A DNA stretch of 64,000 nt from Bifidobacterium ruminantium DSM 6489 (GTDB taxonomy: Bacteria; Actinomycetota; Actinomycetes; Actinomycetales; Bifidobacteriaceae). The DNA lies in NCBI RefSeq assembly GCF_000770925.1, contig NZ_JDTK01000010.1:37524-101523 (forward strand), read 5' to 3'. The position numbers and the translations under genes are program-made. This document shows positions 43,434 to 51,600 of the stretch, piece by piece. Position 1 is the first letter of the stretch; each line of letters starts with the position of its first letter. The notes under the pieces were generated by a model. The model did no database searches, was not told the origin of the DNA, and saw only the letters and a list, made by a program, of their open reading frames with translations.

Positions 43434-45230
43434 TCAGCCGCGCAGCTTGGCCACGAAATCGCCGATCCTCTTCAAACCTTCGCGCAACGCCTCACGGGAG
43501 GCCGCGTACGACAGGCGCACGTGCGTATCGGCGGTCGCCTCGCCGAAATCGCGTCCCGGGGTCAGCGCCACATGCGCCTCCTTCAACGCGCGTTCGCAGA
43601 ACGTCCACGCGTCGAGACCGGTGCTGAAGATGTTGAAATACGCGTAGAACGCGCCGTTGGGCTCGACCTCCAACGGCAGTCCGATCTCGGACAGGCCGTC
43701 CACCACGATGCGACGGCGTTCCAGCAGCTCCTGACGGCGCTCCTCGCATACGGCAAGCGTTTCCGGAGTGAAGCAGGCGAGCGCCGCATGCTGGGTCGGC
43801 GTGTGCGCGCACAGGAAGAAGTTGGTGGCGAGGTCGTCCATGGCCTCAAGCGCGTATTCGGGCACGACCATCCAGCCGAGCCTCCAGCCGGTCATGCCGA
43901 AGAACTTGGAGAAGCTGGAGCATACGATGGCGTCCGGATCGCAGGCGAGCACCGATTTCACTTCGGATCCGTCCGGTTCGCGGTCGGCCAAATCGAGGTA
44001 GGTTTCGTCGACGATTCGCCATGCTCCACGTTCGCGGGCCAGGTCACACACCGCTTTGAGCGTGTCGAAGGCGATGGTGGTGCCGGTCGGGTTGGACGGC
44101 GAGGTGATCATGACGGCCTTGGTGCGGTCCGACCAGTATTCCTTGCACAGCTCCGGCGTCAGATGGAAGCGGTTCGCCGCGGATGTCGGCACGTCCACGA
44201 CTTTGCCGCCGAACGCGCGCACCAGCTCTCGGTTGCAGGGGTATGACGGGTCGGCGATGAGCACTTCGTCGCCGTCGTTGACCGTCAGCGCGGCGGACAG
44301 CAGCAGCGCCGTGGAGCCGCCTGCGGTGATGGCGATGCGCTTCGGATCGACGTCCACATGGTGACGGTCGCGGTAGAAGTCGGAGATCGCCTGGCGCAGT
44401 TCGGGCAGGCCCATCGCGGCGGTGTACGGCAGCGGACGTCCGTCGTACTGTTCGCGCATGGCGTCATGTACTGCCGGCGGGGCGCCGAAGTCCGGCTCGC
44501 CCAGGCTCAGCTTGACGACGTCGGTGCCGTTGGCGATCATCTCATCGGCCAGGGCTCCGAAGACCATGGCACGGAACGGATTGGCGATCTGCGCGCGATG
44601 CGACATCTGCGGCCGCGCGCTGTTTTCAGTGTTTCCCATGCTTCCGTTTCTACCACGTTCCGTGTCACGCCGTCCGCCGTCGCTCACCAGCCGATTCGAA
44701 TCGGTTTCAATCTGCGAACGTCCGGCATGGATCCCGTCACGCCGGACGTTCCGTTCGTCCACGATTTCGTGGTAGAGGCGTTCCAATCGTTCGTCGCGCG
44801 TCTTTTTGCCGAGTTCGCATTCCCAGACCACGATGACGTTCCATCCGTCCGCTTCGAGTTCGGCGTGCTGCCGCATGTCGCGTTCGCGGTTGCGCAGCAG
44901 TTTGGCGGTCCAGAATTCCACGTTCGATTTCGGGATACGCGCGGATTTCGGGCATCCTTCGTGCATGTGCCAGAAGCAACCGTTGACGAACACCAGCGTA
45001 TGGTATTTCGGCAGCACCACGTCCGGATGGCCGGGGTATCGCTTGTCGTTTTTGCGGAATCGCAGGCCTTTGGCGAACAGGAAGCTGCGCACCATGCGTT
45101 CGATGGATGTGTCCTTGCCGCGGATGTGGGACATGGTATAGCTGCGCGTGCCACGTTCGTATTTTTCGGGCCTCGCCGTTTTCCTGGGCTTCGTTTTGCT
45201 GTGCGCCCGCTTGCTATTTCCTGCCGTCAC
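43434..45230 (-). CDS. Vsr-type endonuclease and PLP aminotransferase in one open frame
   Basis: 598 uninterrupted codons with two unrelated parts. Residues 1-155 are a very-short-patch-repair (Vsr) endonuclease: SYTMSHIRGKDTSIE, the catalytic Asp in PGHPDVVLP, the FVNGCFWHMHEGC active site, and VVWECEL. Vsr nicks T:G mismatches from deaminated 5-methylcytosine. After a low-complexity linker (155-197) an internal ATG at 44639 opens a complete class I/II aminotransferase of 401 residues (LSLGEPDFGAPP; NPTG; PLP lysine in SSFSKFFGMTGWRLGW; final RLSYA). The internal ATG has only GGAAG directly before it. Either this is a true fusion or two genes share a frame without a stop. The start GTG 45230 is also weakly supported. 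Confidence 0.85.
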   Translation of the reverse strand: MTAGNSKRAHSKTKPRKTARPEKYERGTRSYTMSHIRGKDTSIERMVRSFLFAKGLRFRKNDKRYPGHPDVVLPKYHTLVFVNGCFWHMHEGCPKSARIPKSNVEFWTAKLLRNRERDMRQHAELEADGWNVIVVWECELGKKTRDERLERLYHEIVDERNVRRDGIHAGRSQIETDSNRLVSDGGRRDTERGRNGSMGNTENSARPQMSHRAQIANPFRAMVFGALADEMIANGTDVVKLSLGEPDFGAPPAVHDAMREQYDGRPLPYTAAMGLPELRQAISDFYRDRHHVDVDPKRIAITAGGSTALLLSAALTVNDGDEVLIADPSYPCNRELVRAFGGKVVDVPTSAANRFHLTPELCKEYWSDRTKAVMITSPSNPTGTTIAFDTLKAVCDLARERGAWRIVDETYLDLADREPDGSEVKSVLACDPDAIVCSSFSKFFGMTGWRLGWMVVPEYALEAMDDLATNFFLCAHTPTQHAALACFTPETLAVCEERRQELLERRRIVVDGLSEIGLPLEVEPNGAFYAYFNIFSTGLDAWTFCERALKEAHVALTPGRDFGEATADTHVRLSYAASREALREGLKRIGDFVAKLRG

Positions 45231-45309
45231 GGCTTCCCATTATGGCAAAAGGGTCGATCAAATGAGCGGTCGCGCGGCTCCCACAGACTTGTATGCCGGC
45301 GCACGCCGG

Positions 45310-45331
45310 ATCGTACGCCGATTCGTACGAT
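45310..45331. promoter_or_regulatory. Inverted repeat in divergent gap
   Basis: ATCGTACG / CGTACGAT arms separated by 6 bp, in the 250-bp gap between the Vsr frame and the oxidoreductase gene. Possible operator; nothing else is recognised in the gap. Confidence 0.4.
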
Positions 45332-45481
45332 TGCGCTCCGCAGCCTTTCCGTCACTGCTCCCGCGCCACTTCCACACCGCTCCGCACCATCGTTTTCGGC
45401 GCGTGCCGACATCGCATGGCGTACGCTGTTCGTAGCAACGTAGCAAAGCAACATAGGCAGTTTGGAAGGCAAGGAGATTCC

Positions 45482-46486
45482 TTGGCACAGATCAATGCGG
45501 CAATTCTTGGCGCGGGCCGCATCGCGCAGAGCATGGCTAAAACGTTGGTGGCAATGGCGGTGGACGAACGTTACCGCGATTTGGTCGCCCCGTATGCGGT
45601 GGCGGCACGTGACGGCGAGCGCGCCGCCGAGTTCGCTGCGAAGTACGGTTTTCCGGTATCGTACGGATCGTACGAGGAACTGGCGGCCGATCCGAATGTG
45701 AATCTGGTGTATATCGCCACCCCACATAATTTCCATGCCGAGCAGGCGGTGCTATGTATGCGTGCCGGCAAGGGTGTACTAGTGGAGAAGGCGTTCGGCG
45801 CGAATGCGGCGCAATCGCAGGAAATGCTGGATGTTTCGGCGCAAACCGGCATGCTGTGCACGGAGGCAATTTGGACACGGTACATGCCGTCTCGCGCGAT
45901 GATCGACGATATCATCGCATCCGGCGCGATCGGCGAGGTGCAGGCGATCGAGGCGAACCTGTGCTACCCCACCACGGCGAAGGCACGTATCACCGATCCC
46001 GCGCTGGCGGGCGGCGCGCTGCTCGACGTCGGCGTGTATCCAATCAATTTCATCGATATGATCATGCACAATGCGCCGATTGCGCGCATCGAATCATCGA
46101 TGCAGCCGTTTGAGACGGGCGTCGACGCGCATGATTCGATGACGTTCTACTACGAGAACGGGGTGATGGCTACCGCGCAAAGCTCGATTCTATGCCATTC
46201 GGATCGTATGGGCGCGGTGTGGGGCACGAAGGGGTATCTCACGTGTCAGAACATCAATAATGTCGAATCAATCGACGTGTTCGACGGCACGCATACAGTC
46301 ACCGCGCATTACGACGTTCCCGCTCAGCTGACCGGCTACGAGTATGAAGTGGCTGCGGCCGCGCAGGCCGTGCTTGACGGACGCACCGAATGCGCGGAAA
46401 TGCCGCATGCCGATACGATGCGCATTATGAAGCTTATGGATTCGCTGCGTGCGGATTGGGAGCTCACGTATCCGTTCGAAGCGTAA
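45482..46486 (+). CDS. Gfo/Idh/MocA-family NAD(P)-dependent oxidoreductase
   Basis: 334 residues. The N-terminal Rossmann fold (AILGAGRIAQSMAKTL), the EKAFGANAAQSQEML segment with the usual E-K-P-like block, and the C-terminal substrate domain (GGALLDVGVYPINFIDM, the GGG-L-DVG-Y motif) fit trans-dihydrodiol dehydrogenase-like sugar oxidoreductases. The start is a TTG at 45482 with AAGGAG at 5-nt spacing, which reaches the Rossmann start cleanly; no in-frame ATG fits as well. Substrate unknown, probably a sugar or polyol. Confidence 0.88.
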   Translation: MAQINAAILGAGRIAQSMAKTLVAMAVDERYRDLVAPYAVAARDGERAAEFAAKYGFPVSYGSYEELAADPNVNLVYIATPHNFHAEQAVLCMRAGKGVLVEKAFGANAAQSQEMLDVSAQTGMLCTEAIWTRYMPSRAMIDDIIASGAIGEVQAIEANLCYPTTAKARITDPALAGGALLDVGVYPINFIDMIMHNAPIARIESSMQPFETGVDAHDSMTFYYENGVMATAQSSILCHSDRMGAVWGTKGYLTCQNINNVESIDVFDGTHTVTAHYDVPAQLTGYEYEVAAAAQAVLDGRTECAEMPHADTMRIMKLMDSLRADWELTYPFEA

Positions 46487-46555
46487 CAGAGGGCTTCTCC
46501 CCCGCCATTCCATAATCGACGAATCCACGGCTGCCCGCAGCTATCTGCCGCTCTT

Positions 46556-46602
46556 CGGTAGGACGGCTTTCGGTAAGCGGCTTACCGAAAGCCGTCCTAC
46601 CG
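46556..46602. repeat. Perfect 47-bp palindrome between convergent genes
   Basis: Arms of 23 nt (46556-46578 and 46580-46602; arm starts CGGTAGGACGGCTTTCGG) around a single central base. A further partial copy (ACCGAAAGCCGTC) follows at 46600-46612. It lies between the oxidoreductase and sbcC 3' ends and may serve as a two-way terminator; it is also a strong cruciform candidate. Confidence 0.85.
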
Positions 46603-46672
46603 AAAGCCGTCTGCCATCCACGAATCATAGATGACACCAAAACCGCGCCAAAACGTGCGCTACGCACGTGCG

Positions 46673-49600
46673 CTACGCCATGACGGTCAGGCGGCTTTCG
46701 CCGTTTTCACTCACACGCGAGACGGAAACCCGCGCACGCACACGGTCTTTCAGCTGCCCCACATGCGAAATGATGCCGATGTCGCGTGTGCGGGCGATGC
46801 CGTCGAGCACATCCATCACATCGTCCAAATATTCGTCCGACAATGAACCGAAACCTTCGTCGATGAACAGTGTTTCCATGGAAATTCCGCCATTTTCCGC
46901 TTGGATCACATCAGCGAGTGCGAGGGCCAAGGCCAGCGATACGAAGAAGGTCTCACCTCCGGAAAGGGTGCTTGGTTCGGTGGAACGTTCGGTGCGGCGG
47001 TCGAACACTTCGATTGGAAGACCGGTTTTGCCGCCCGCACGCCCTTCGTGCGTGCCGAGGCGCAGTTCATAGACACCGCCGTGGATGTCTTTGAGCAGTT
47101 CGTTGGCACGGTCGAGCACGTCGCGGAAACGTTCGGTCACAGCGAAGGTGATGAGCGACACTTTCTGCCCCGACGGAGAGTCCTTACTTGCGGTGGCGAG
47201 TAACGCCATAGTGCGTACCGGAGCGAAATCGGTCATGCCTGTCTGCCAGGTTTGCGCGGCTTTAGTAAGTTGCGTTGCGATTTTCGCACGGTCCTTGTTC
47301 AGGTCAAGTGCAGTCTGTTGTGCGCTGATGGCGTCGTCCCGCATTTGCAATGCGTTGTTTTGTGTTTCGGCGAGCGCCGCAAAATCAAGCGATTGCAATA
47401 GTTGCGCGGCTACTTCGATGGTGTCCGCACTTCCAGCAACGTCCGTAATCGCAATGTCATGCAACGTTTTAGCGAACAGCTTTCGGCACGTTTCCAATCG
47501 TTCCGTCAACCGTTCGCACGCCTGCTTCATATTGGCGTCGGTTGCGGCGCACGCTTTGCCGAAATCGTCAATCCGCGACTGCAATCGCTCGATCTCATCT
47601 TCGTCCAGCGCGGCGGCCGAGGCCGATTCACAATCCGCGAAATCGCTGTTTTCCAGCAATTGCGCAACAGCCTGCTTCATGGTATCGCGTTGCTCGTTCA
47701 GCGTTTTAAGCATGGCTTGCAAGGAGACGTTCCGCTGTTCCAAAGCATCACGTTCGGCGATGCGCTTGGATAGCGTCTCGGCTTCTTGCGCTTTGGCTTT
47801 CGCCTCCGCCCGCTTGTGTTCAGCGTCCGCACGTTCGGCGTCCACGCTTTCCTGGGTGATGCCTTCCGCGGCTTTCGCAGCAGTTTCCGCCTGGTCGGAA
47901 GCCGCTTGTGCCACAGTTCGCGCCTGCGCCAATGCGTTGTGCGCATCCGTCAGCGTTTTCTCGGCCGCGTCGATTTGCTTCTGCCGCGTTTTAAGCGCGC
48001 GTTGTTGCTGCCCCAACGTTTCCAGTCCGTCCAATGCGGTCTGCGCGTTCGTGACGCCTTGTTCGGCGGCAGCCTCGTCCAGTCCGTGCGATTGTTCTCG
48101 TTCGCCGTCAAGCCGTGCGCGCAGTTTTTCCAACGCAGCTTTGGCGTCCGATTCACGGTCGGCGCACGCGGACGCCTGTTTTCTCAACGTTTTTACGGCT
48201 TTCTCACTAAGCACATCAGCTGGACGCACCGCCAAATGGGGGTGCGTGGTCGAACCGCATACCGGACATTCCTGCCCTTCGTCCAAATCTTCGGCGTATC
48301 TCGCCGCACCCGCCAATCGCAAGGCTTCTTCGGCATGCTGAACATCCGTTTCGGCTTCCGACCGCGCCTGCCGCGCCGCTTGGCATGCGGATTTGGCGGC
48401 CTCGATCTGCTCGGCCAGCTGTTCCGCCGTCTGCGCATGCTGGAGTACCGCTTTCGCCTGCGTCAGAGCATCCTCCAATTGTCCGCGCGCGCCCAGTTTT
48501 CCGGCGATTTCCTCCAGCTGCGACGCCGTGGCTTTTGCGTCTGGCAATGCCTCTCGCTCCTGCTGCGCTTTGGTTTGCGCAGCTTCACATGCTTCGACTT
48601 TCTGAGACGCCTGTTTCACCTGTTCGGCAGCTTTCGTAGCTTTCCGAAGGTTTTCGGCATGCGTTTGCGCGATTTCCAGCGCCTTATTCGCCGCTTCCTC
48701 GCCTGCGGCCGCGGCAACGGCTTCCTGATGCCGCTGCTGCAGTGTTTTCTTCGATTCGAAGTTTGCCAATGCGGTTGCAATATCCGCAATACGCGCGTTG
48801 CAGTCGTCCAGTTTCGCTTGTGCGGCTTCGCATTCAGCTTGTTTTGCCACGATTGGGGCGGCCTGTCGGGCCTGTGCGATTTGCCGACGTTGCTTTGCTA
48901 TGTCCGGTTTGTGCGATTCCAGTTCGTCGGCGCGATTGCGCGCGGATTGCGTTTCCTCATACGATTCGTGCAGTTCGCATGCGGCTTCGTTGCGCCGCTG
49001 CGCTTCTGCCAGTTTGCCGTCGGCTTTGCTGACTTGCGATTCCGTCTCGGCCAGAAGCCGTTGCGCATCCGCCTCCACGTCACGCAACGTGACGTTCAGC
49101 TGTTCCACGATGTCGGTTTCGCTACGTGCCGGCTCGTCGATGGCACCGGATTCGTTCAAACCCCAGCGCCATGCATCACCGCGCGTTTCCGAGGTTTCCT
49201 GCTCATCCGGAGTGTCCGATTCACCAGAATCGGACACGGAAGGTCGGCCGGATTCCAACCGTTCCACAATCCGTTCCGCATTCTCGCGCGCGGCACGAAT
49301 CCGTTCCTCTAGCGCAGCCCGCTGTCCGTCGACTTTATCTCCGAATTCCTTACGTTTCGTATCCAATTCGTCCTGAATAGCCTCGTATTCCTCAGCCCCG
49401 AACAGCTCCTTCACCAGTTTGGTACGATCTTCCGGACCCATCCGCAAAAACTGCGCGAACTGGCCTTGCGCCAGCATAATCGTCTTCGAAAACTGGCTGC
49501 GATCCAATCCCAGCAGTCGCACAACTTCCTTGCCCACTTCGCTTGCACGGGAGGCGACAGCAACTGTATGACCTGGCTCGTCAAGGAAATCGAAATACCG

Positions 49601-50074
49601 ATCAACGGCAGCCAAACCGCCAGTCGAGCCGGCATCAGACGAAACAGCCGAATCGTCGGTAAGCGCTGCGAAAGCCATTTCGTAATCGTTCGCGACCCGC
49701 GCCATTTTGCCGGTCGCGTTCTGCTTTGTCGTGCCTTCACCACGCTGTTTCGGCCGCTCGTATTCGGGTGTGCGCCGCACCGCGTAATAGTGCCCGCCTT
49801 CCTCGAATATCAGATGCACGTAAGTTTCGTCGGCCGAAGCTTCCAGAAACCGCGAGCGCAGCCTGTTGCGGTCGCCCACGCCGATTTTGTTCTCAGTATT
49901 GCCGGAAATCGAACCGTACAGCGCGAAGGTGACGCAGTCGAGCAGTGTGGTTTTGCCGGCTCCCGTTTCACCGTCGATGAGGAACATGTGCGATCGGGTC
50001 AGCGCCGCGAAATCGATGGCGTACTCCCCTTTATATGGGCCGACACCGCGGAATTTCAATGCGATGAGTTTCAT
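46673..50074 (-). CDS. sbcC: SbcC, ATPase subunit of the SbcCD nuclease
   Basis: 1133-residue Rad50-like SMC protein. Walker A is GETGAGKT at residues 35-42, followed by long Ala/Gln/Glu-rich coiled coils with the zinc-hook CPVCGS near residue 602, the signature LSGGETFFVSLALALA near 1035 and Walker B TLFIDEGFGSLS near 1070. With SbcD it opens hairpins and trims DNA ends. Its ATG overlaps the sbcD stop (ATGA), so translation is coupled. A palindromic insert (see 49212-49237) encodes SVSDSGESDT near residues 279-288. Confidence 0.95.
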   Translation of the reverse strand: MKLIALKFRGVGPYKGEYAIDFAALTRSHMFLIDGETGAGKTTLLDCVTFALYGSISGNTENKIGVGDRNRLRSRFLEASADETYVHLIFEEGGHYYAVRRTPEYERPKQRGEGTTKQNATGKMARVANDYEMAFAALTDDSAVSSDAGSTGGLAAVDRYFDFLDEPGHTVAVASRASEVGKEVVRLLGLDRSQFSKTIMLAQGQFAQFLRMGPEDRTKLVKELFGAEEYEAIQDELDTKRKEFGDKVDGQRAALEERIRAARENAERIVERLESGRPSVSDSGESDTPDEQETSETRGDAWRWGLNESGAIDEPARSETDIVEQLNVTLRDVEADAQRLLAETESQVSKADGKLAEAQRRNEAACELHESYEETQSARNRADELESHKPDIAKQRRQIAQARQAAPIVAKQAECEAAQAKLDDCNARIADIATALANFESKKTLQQRHQEAVAAAAGEEAANKALEIAQTHAENLRKATKAAEQVKQASQKVEACEAAQTKAQQEREALPDAKATASQLEEIAGKLGARGQLEDALTQAKAVLQHAQTAEQLAEQIEAAKSACQAARQARSEAETDVQHAEEALRLAGAARYAEDLDEGQECPVCGSTTHPHLAVRPADVLSEKAVKTLRKQASACADRESDAKAALEKLRARLDGEREQSHGLDEAAAEQGVTNAQTALDGLETLGQQQRALKTRQKQIDAAEKTLTDAHNALAQARTVAQAASDQAETAAKAAEGITQESVDAERADAEHKRAEAKAKAQEAETLSKRIAERDALEQRNVSLQAMLKTLNEQRDTMKQAVAQLLENSDFADCESASAAALDEDEIERLQSRIDDFGKACAATDANMKQACERLTERLETCRKLFAKTLHDIAITDVAGSADTIEVAAQLLQSLDFAALAETQNNALQMRDDAISAQQTALDLNKDRAKIATQLTKAAQTWQTGMTDFAPVRTMALLATASKDSPSGQKVSLITFAVTERFRDVLDRANELLKDIHGGVYELRLGTHEGRAGGKTGLPIEVFDRRTERSTEPSTLSGGETFFVSLALALALADVIQAENGGISMETLFIDEGFGSLSDEYLDDVMDVLDGIARTRDIGIISHVGQLKDRVRARVSVSRVSENGESRLTVMA
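49212..49237. repeat. Palindromic coding repeat inside sbcC
   Basis: GTGTCCGATTC / GAATCGGACAC, 11-nt arms around a 4-nt centre (ACCA), matching the three elements inside sbcD. It encodes SDSGESD. Confidence 0.75.
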
Positions 50075-51516
50075 TGCGCGACCTCCTTGCCGGCGTTCTT
50101 GCGTACCGTTTCCATGGCATCGCGCAGCACGCGTTCCTCCTTGTCGGTCGGTGTGCGGCCGAGCGAAAATTTCACGAAATCGCGCAGCACGTCCATTTCG
50201 TCCGTCGCCTGCTTCAGATCGACCATTTTCCGGCTTTCTTGCGATTGCGTTCGTTGCGAATAATCGAAATTCTTTTCCAAAGCGTGCGTGTAGGCACGGT
50301 CGATTTTCTGGTACGCGCCGTGCGGCAATTCCGGCACTTGCACCGTAATCGACACCCACATGTTTCTGTATTGTTCGGCGAGCGGACCGAGGACATCGTC
50401 CATGGTGCCTTTGATTTGCACGAATGGCGGCTCACCGGATTCCACAGGCATGATGCGCGGTTTGGCAAGATGGCCGTCCGTAAAGTCAAGTAGCACCACG
50501 CTTTTGCCGTTGCCTTCCACCGGCAGCGTCTGCGATTCGGAGAATGAGTATGCGAGCAGCGATCCGCTGTAACGCGCCTGCGGAGTGCGGTCGAGATGAA
50601 ATTGCGATTCGGTTGTCGGTTTCGTGGGAATGGTGATTTTCTGCGGCCTGTGCAGGTGGCCGAGCGCCAGATAGTCGAGGCCGGAATTGGAGAAAAGTTC
50701 CGCAGGCACGCTGTCGACGCCGCCGACGGTGATGTTGCGTTCTGAATCGGAGGCCGTGGCACCGGATACGAAGACGTGCGCCATAAGCATAGCGTTCAAT
50801 TTGGGGTTTGCCTTGCGTCGGGCGGCCAAATCGGCGGTGATGAGCTGTAATGCGGCGCGTATAACCCCTTCGTGCGAGCGACGGATGGTGTTCGTTTCTC
50901 TCCGTTTGTCCGATTCTGCAGAATCGGACAACTGAAGCATGTCCAACGTACCCTGCATGTCCGATTCACCAGAAGCGGACAACTGAGGCGCTTCCAACCC
51001 ACTCTGAGTGTCCGATTCTGCAGAATCGGACACTTTAGCGGACGAAGATAATACGTCCGCGCTGTTCAGCAGCCCCTGCAATGCAGGACGCGCAAGATCG
51101 GGGTCGAGGTACGGCAGCGCGTAGATCGCAAGTTGCTCGCCATCCGCGGAATCGACCATGATGGGAGTGGCGATGTCTGCGATATCGCAACGCATGTGCA
51201 CGTTCGGCAGCATCAGCGCGGCGGCGAAGCCGAGTCGAGCCGCGGAATCGTGGTTGCCGGGCGTGAATATGATATGGAGCCGATGCCCATTGACTTCCAT
51301 CAGCCCAAGTTGTTGGAACATCTCGTTGAACAGGCGCACCGCCTCGGCTGACGGCCTCGGCGCATCATACACGTCACCGGACACACACAACACATCCACC
51401 TGTTCTCGTTTAATCAGCCCAATCAGCCATTCAAGCGCCTTACGCTGGTACTCCAGCAAATCGATGCCTTTGAATCGTCTGCCAATATGCCAATCGGAAG
51501 TATGTAGCACGCGCAC
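50071..51516 (-). CDS. sbcD: SbcD, nuclease subunit of SbcCD
   Basis: 481-residue Mre11-like phosphoesterase. Metal-binding motifs: LHTSDWHIG (near the start), VSGDVYDAPRPS, TPGNHDS, and later HVFVSG plus ALGHLHRPQ. It is longer than many SbcD proteins because of a Ser/Asp/Glu-rich insertion at about residues 161-205 made of three 17-residue repeats. The start is placed at GTG 51516 (GGGAAG upstream), giving the family N-terminus VRVLHTSDWH; a frame extension to 51549 is possible. Overlaps sbcC by four bases. Divergent from the UvrD-like helicase. Confidence 0.94.
   Translation of the reverse strand: MRVLHTSDWHIGRRFKGIDLLEYQRKALEWLIGLIKREQVDVLCVSGDVYDAPRPSAEAVRLFNEMFQQLGLMEVNGHRLHIIFTPGNHDSAARLGFAAALMLPNVHMRCDIADIATPIMVDSADGEQLAIYALPYLDPDLARPALQGLLNSADVLSSSAKVSDSAESDTQSGLEAPQLSASGESDMQGTLDMLQLSDSAESDKRRETNTIRRSHEGVIRAALQLITADLAARRKANPKLNAMLMAHVFVSGATASDSERNITVGGVDSVPAELFSNSGLDYLALGHLHRPQKITIPTKPTTESQFHLDRTPQARYSGSLLAYSFSESQTLPVEGNGKSVVLLDFTDGHLAKPRIMPVESGEPPFVQIKGTMDDVLGPLAEQYRNMWVSITVQVPELPHGAYQKIDRAYTHALEKNFDYSQRTQSQESRKMVDLKQATDEMDVLRDFVKFSLGRTPTDKEERVLRDAMETVRKNAGKEVAQ
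50906..51034. repeat. Three palindromes in a 51-bp tandem repeat inside sbcD
   Basis: Perfect palindromes at 50906-50931 (26 bp) and 51007-51034 (28 bp), with a slightly decayed one at 50958-50982. All share GTCCGATTC...GAATCGGAC. Spacers (AACTGAAGCATGTCCAAC and similar) are also repeated, so this is a three-copy minisatellite. It is read in frame as SDSAESD...QL units. Confidence 0.85.
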
Positions 51517-51600
51517 GTGTCTTCCCTTTCCTGCGTTCCGGACCTCCACACATTATAATTACCCCTTGCAGCGGCTTGGGGACGGCACGAAAGGAGCGCC

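Noticed and set aside
47085..49312. Ser/Cys/Ala-rich and Phe/Arg-rich plus-strand frames opposite sbcC
   Set aside because: Low-complexity shadows of the coiled-coil region of SbcC.
50906..51034. CRISPR or transcription terminator inside sbcD
   Set aside because: Repeats are in frame within a conserved gene and their spacers are duplicated; no T-run follows.
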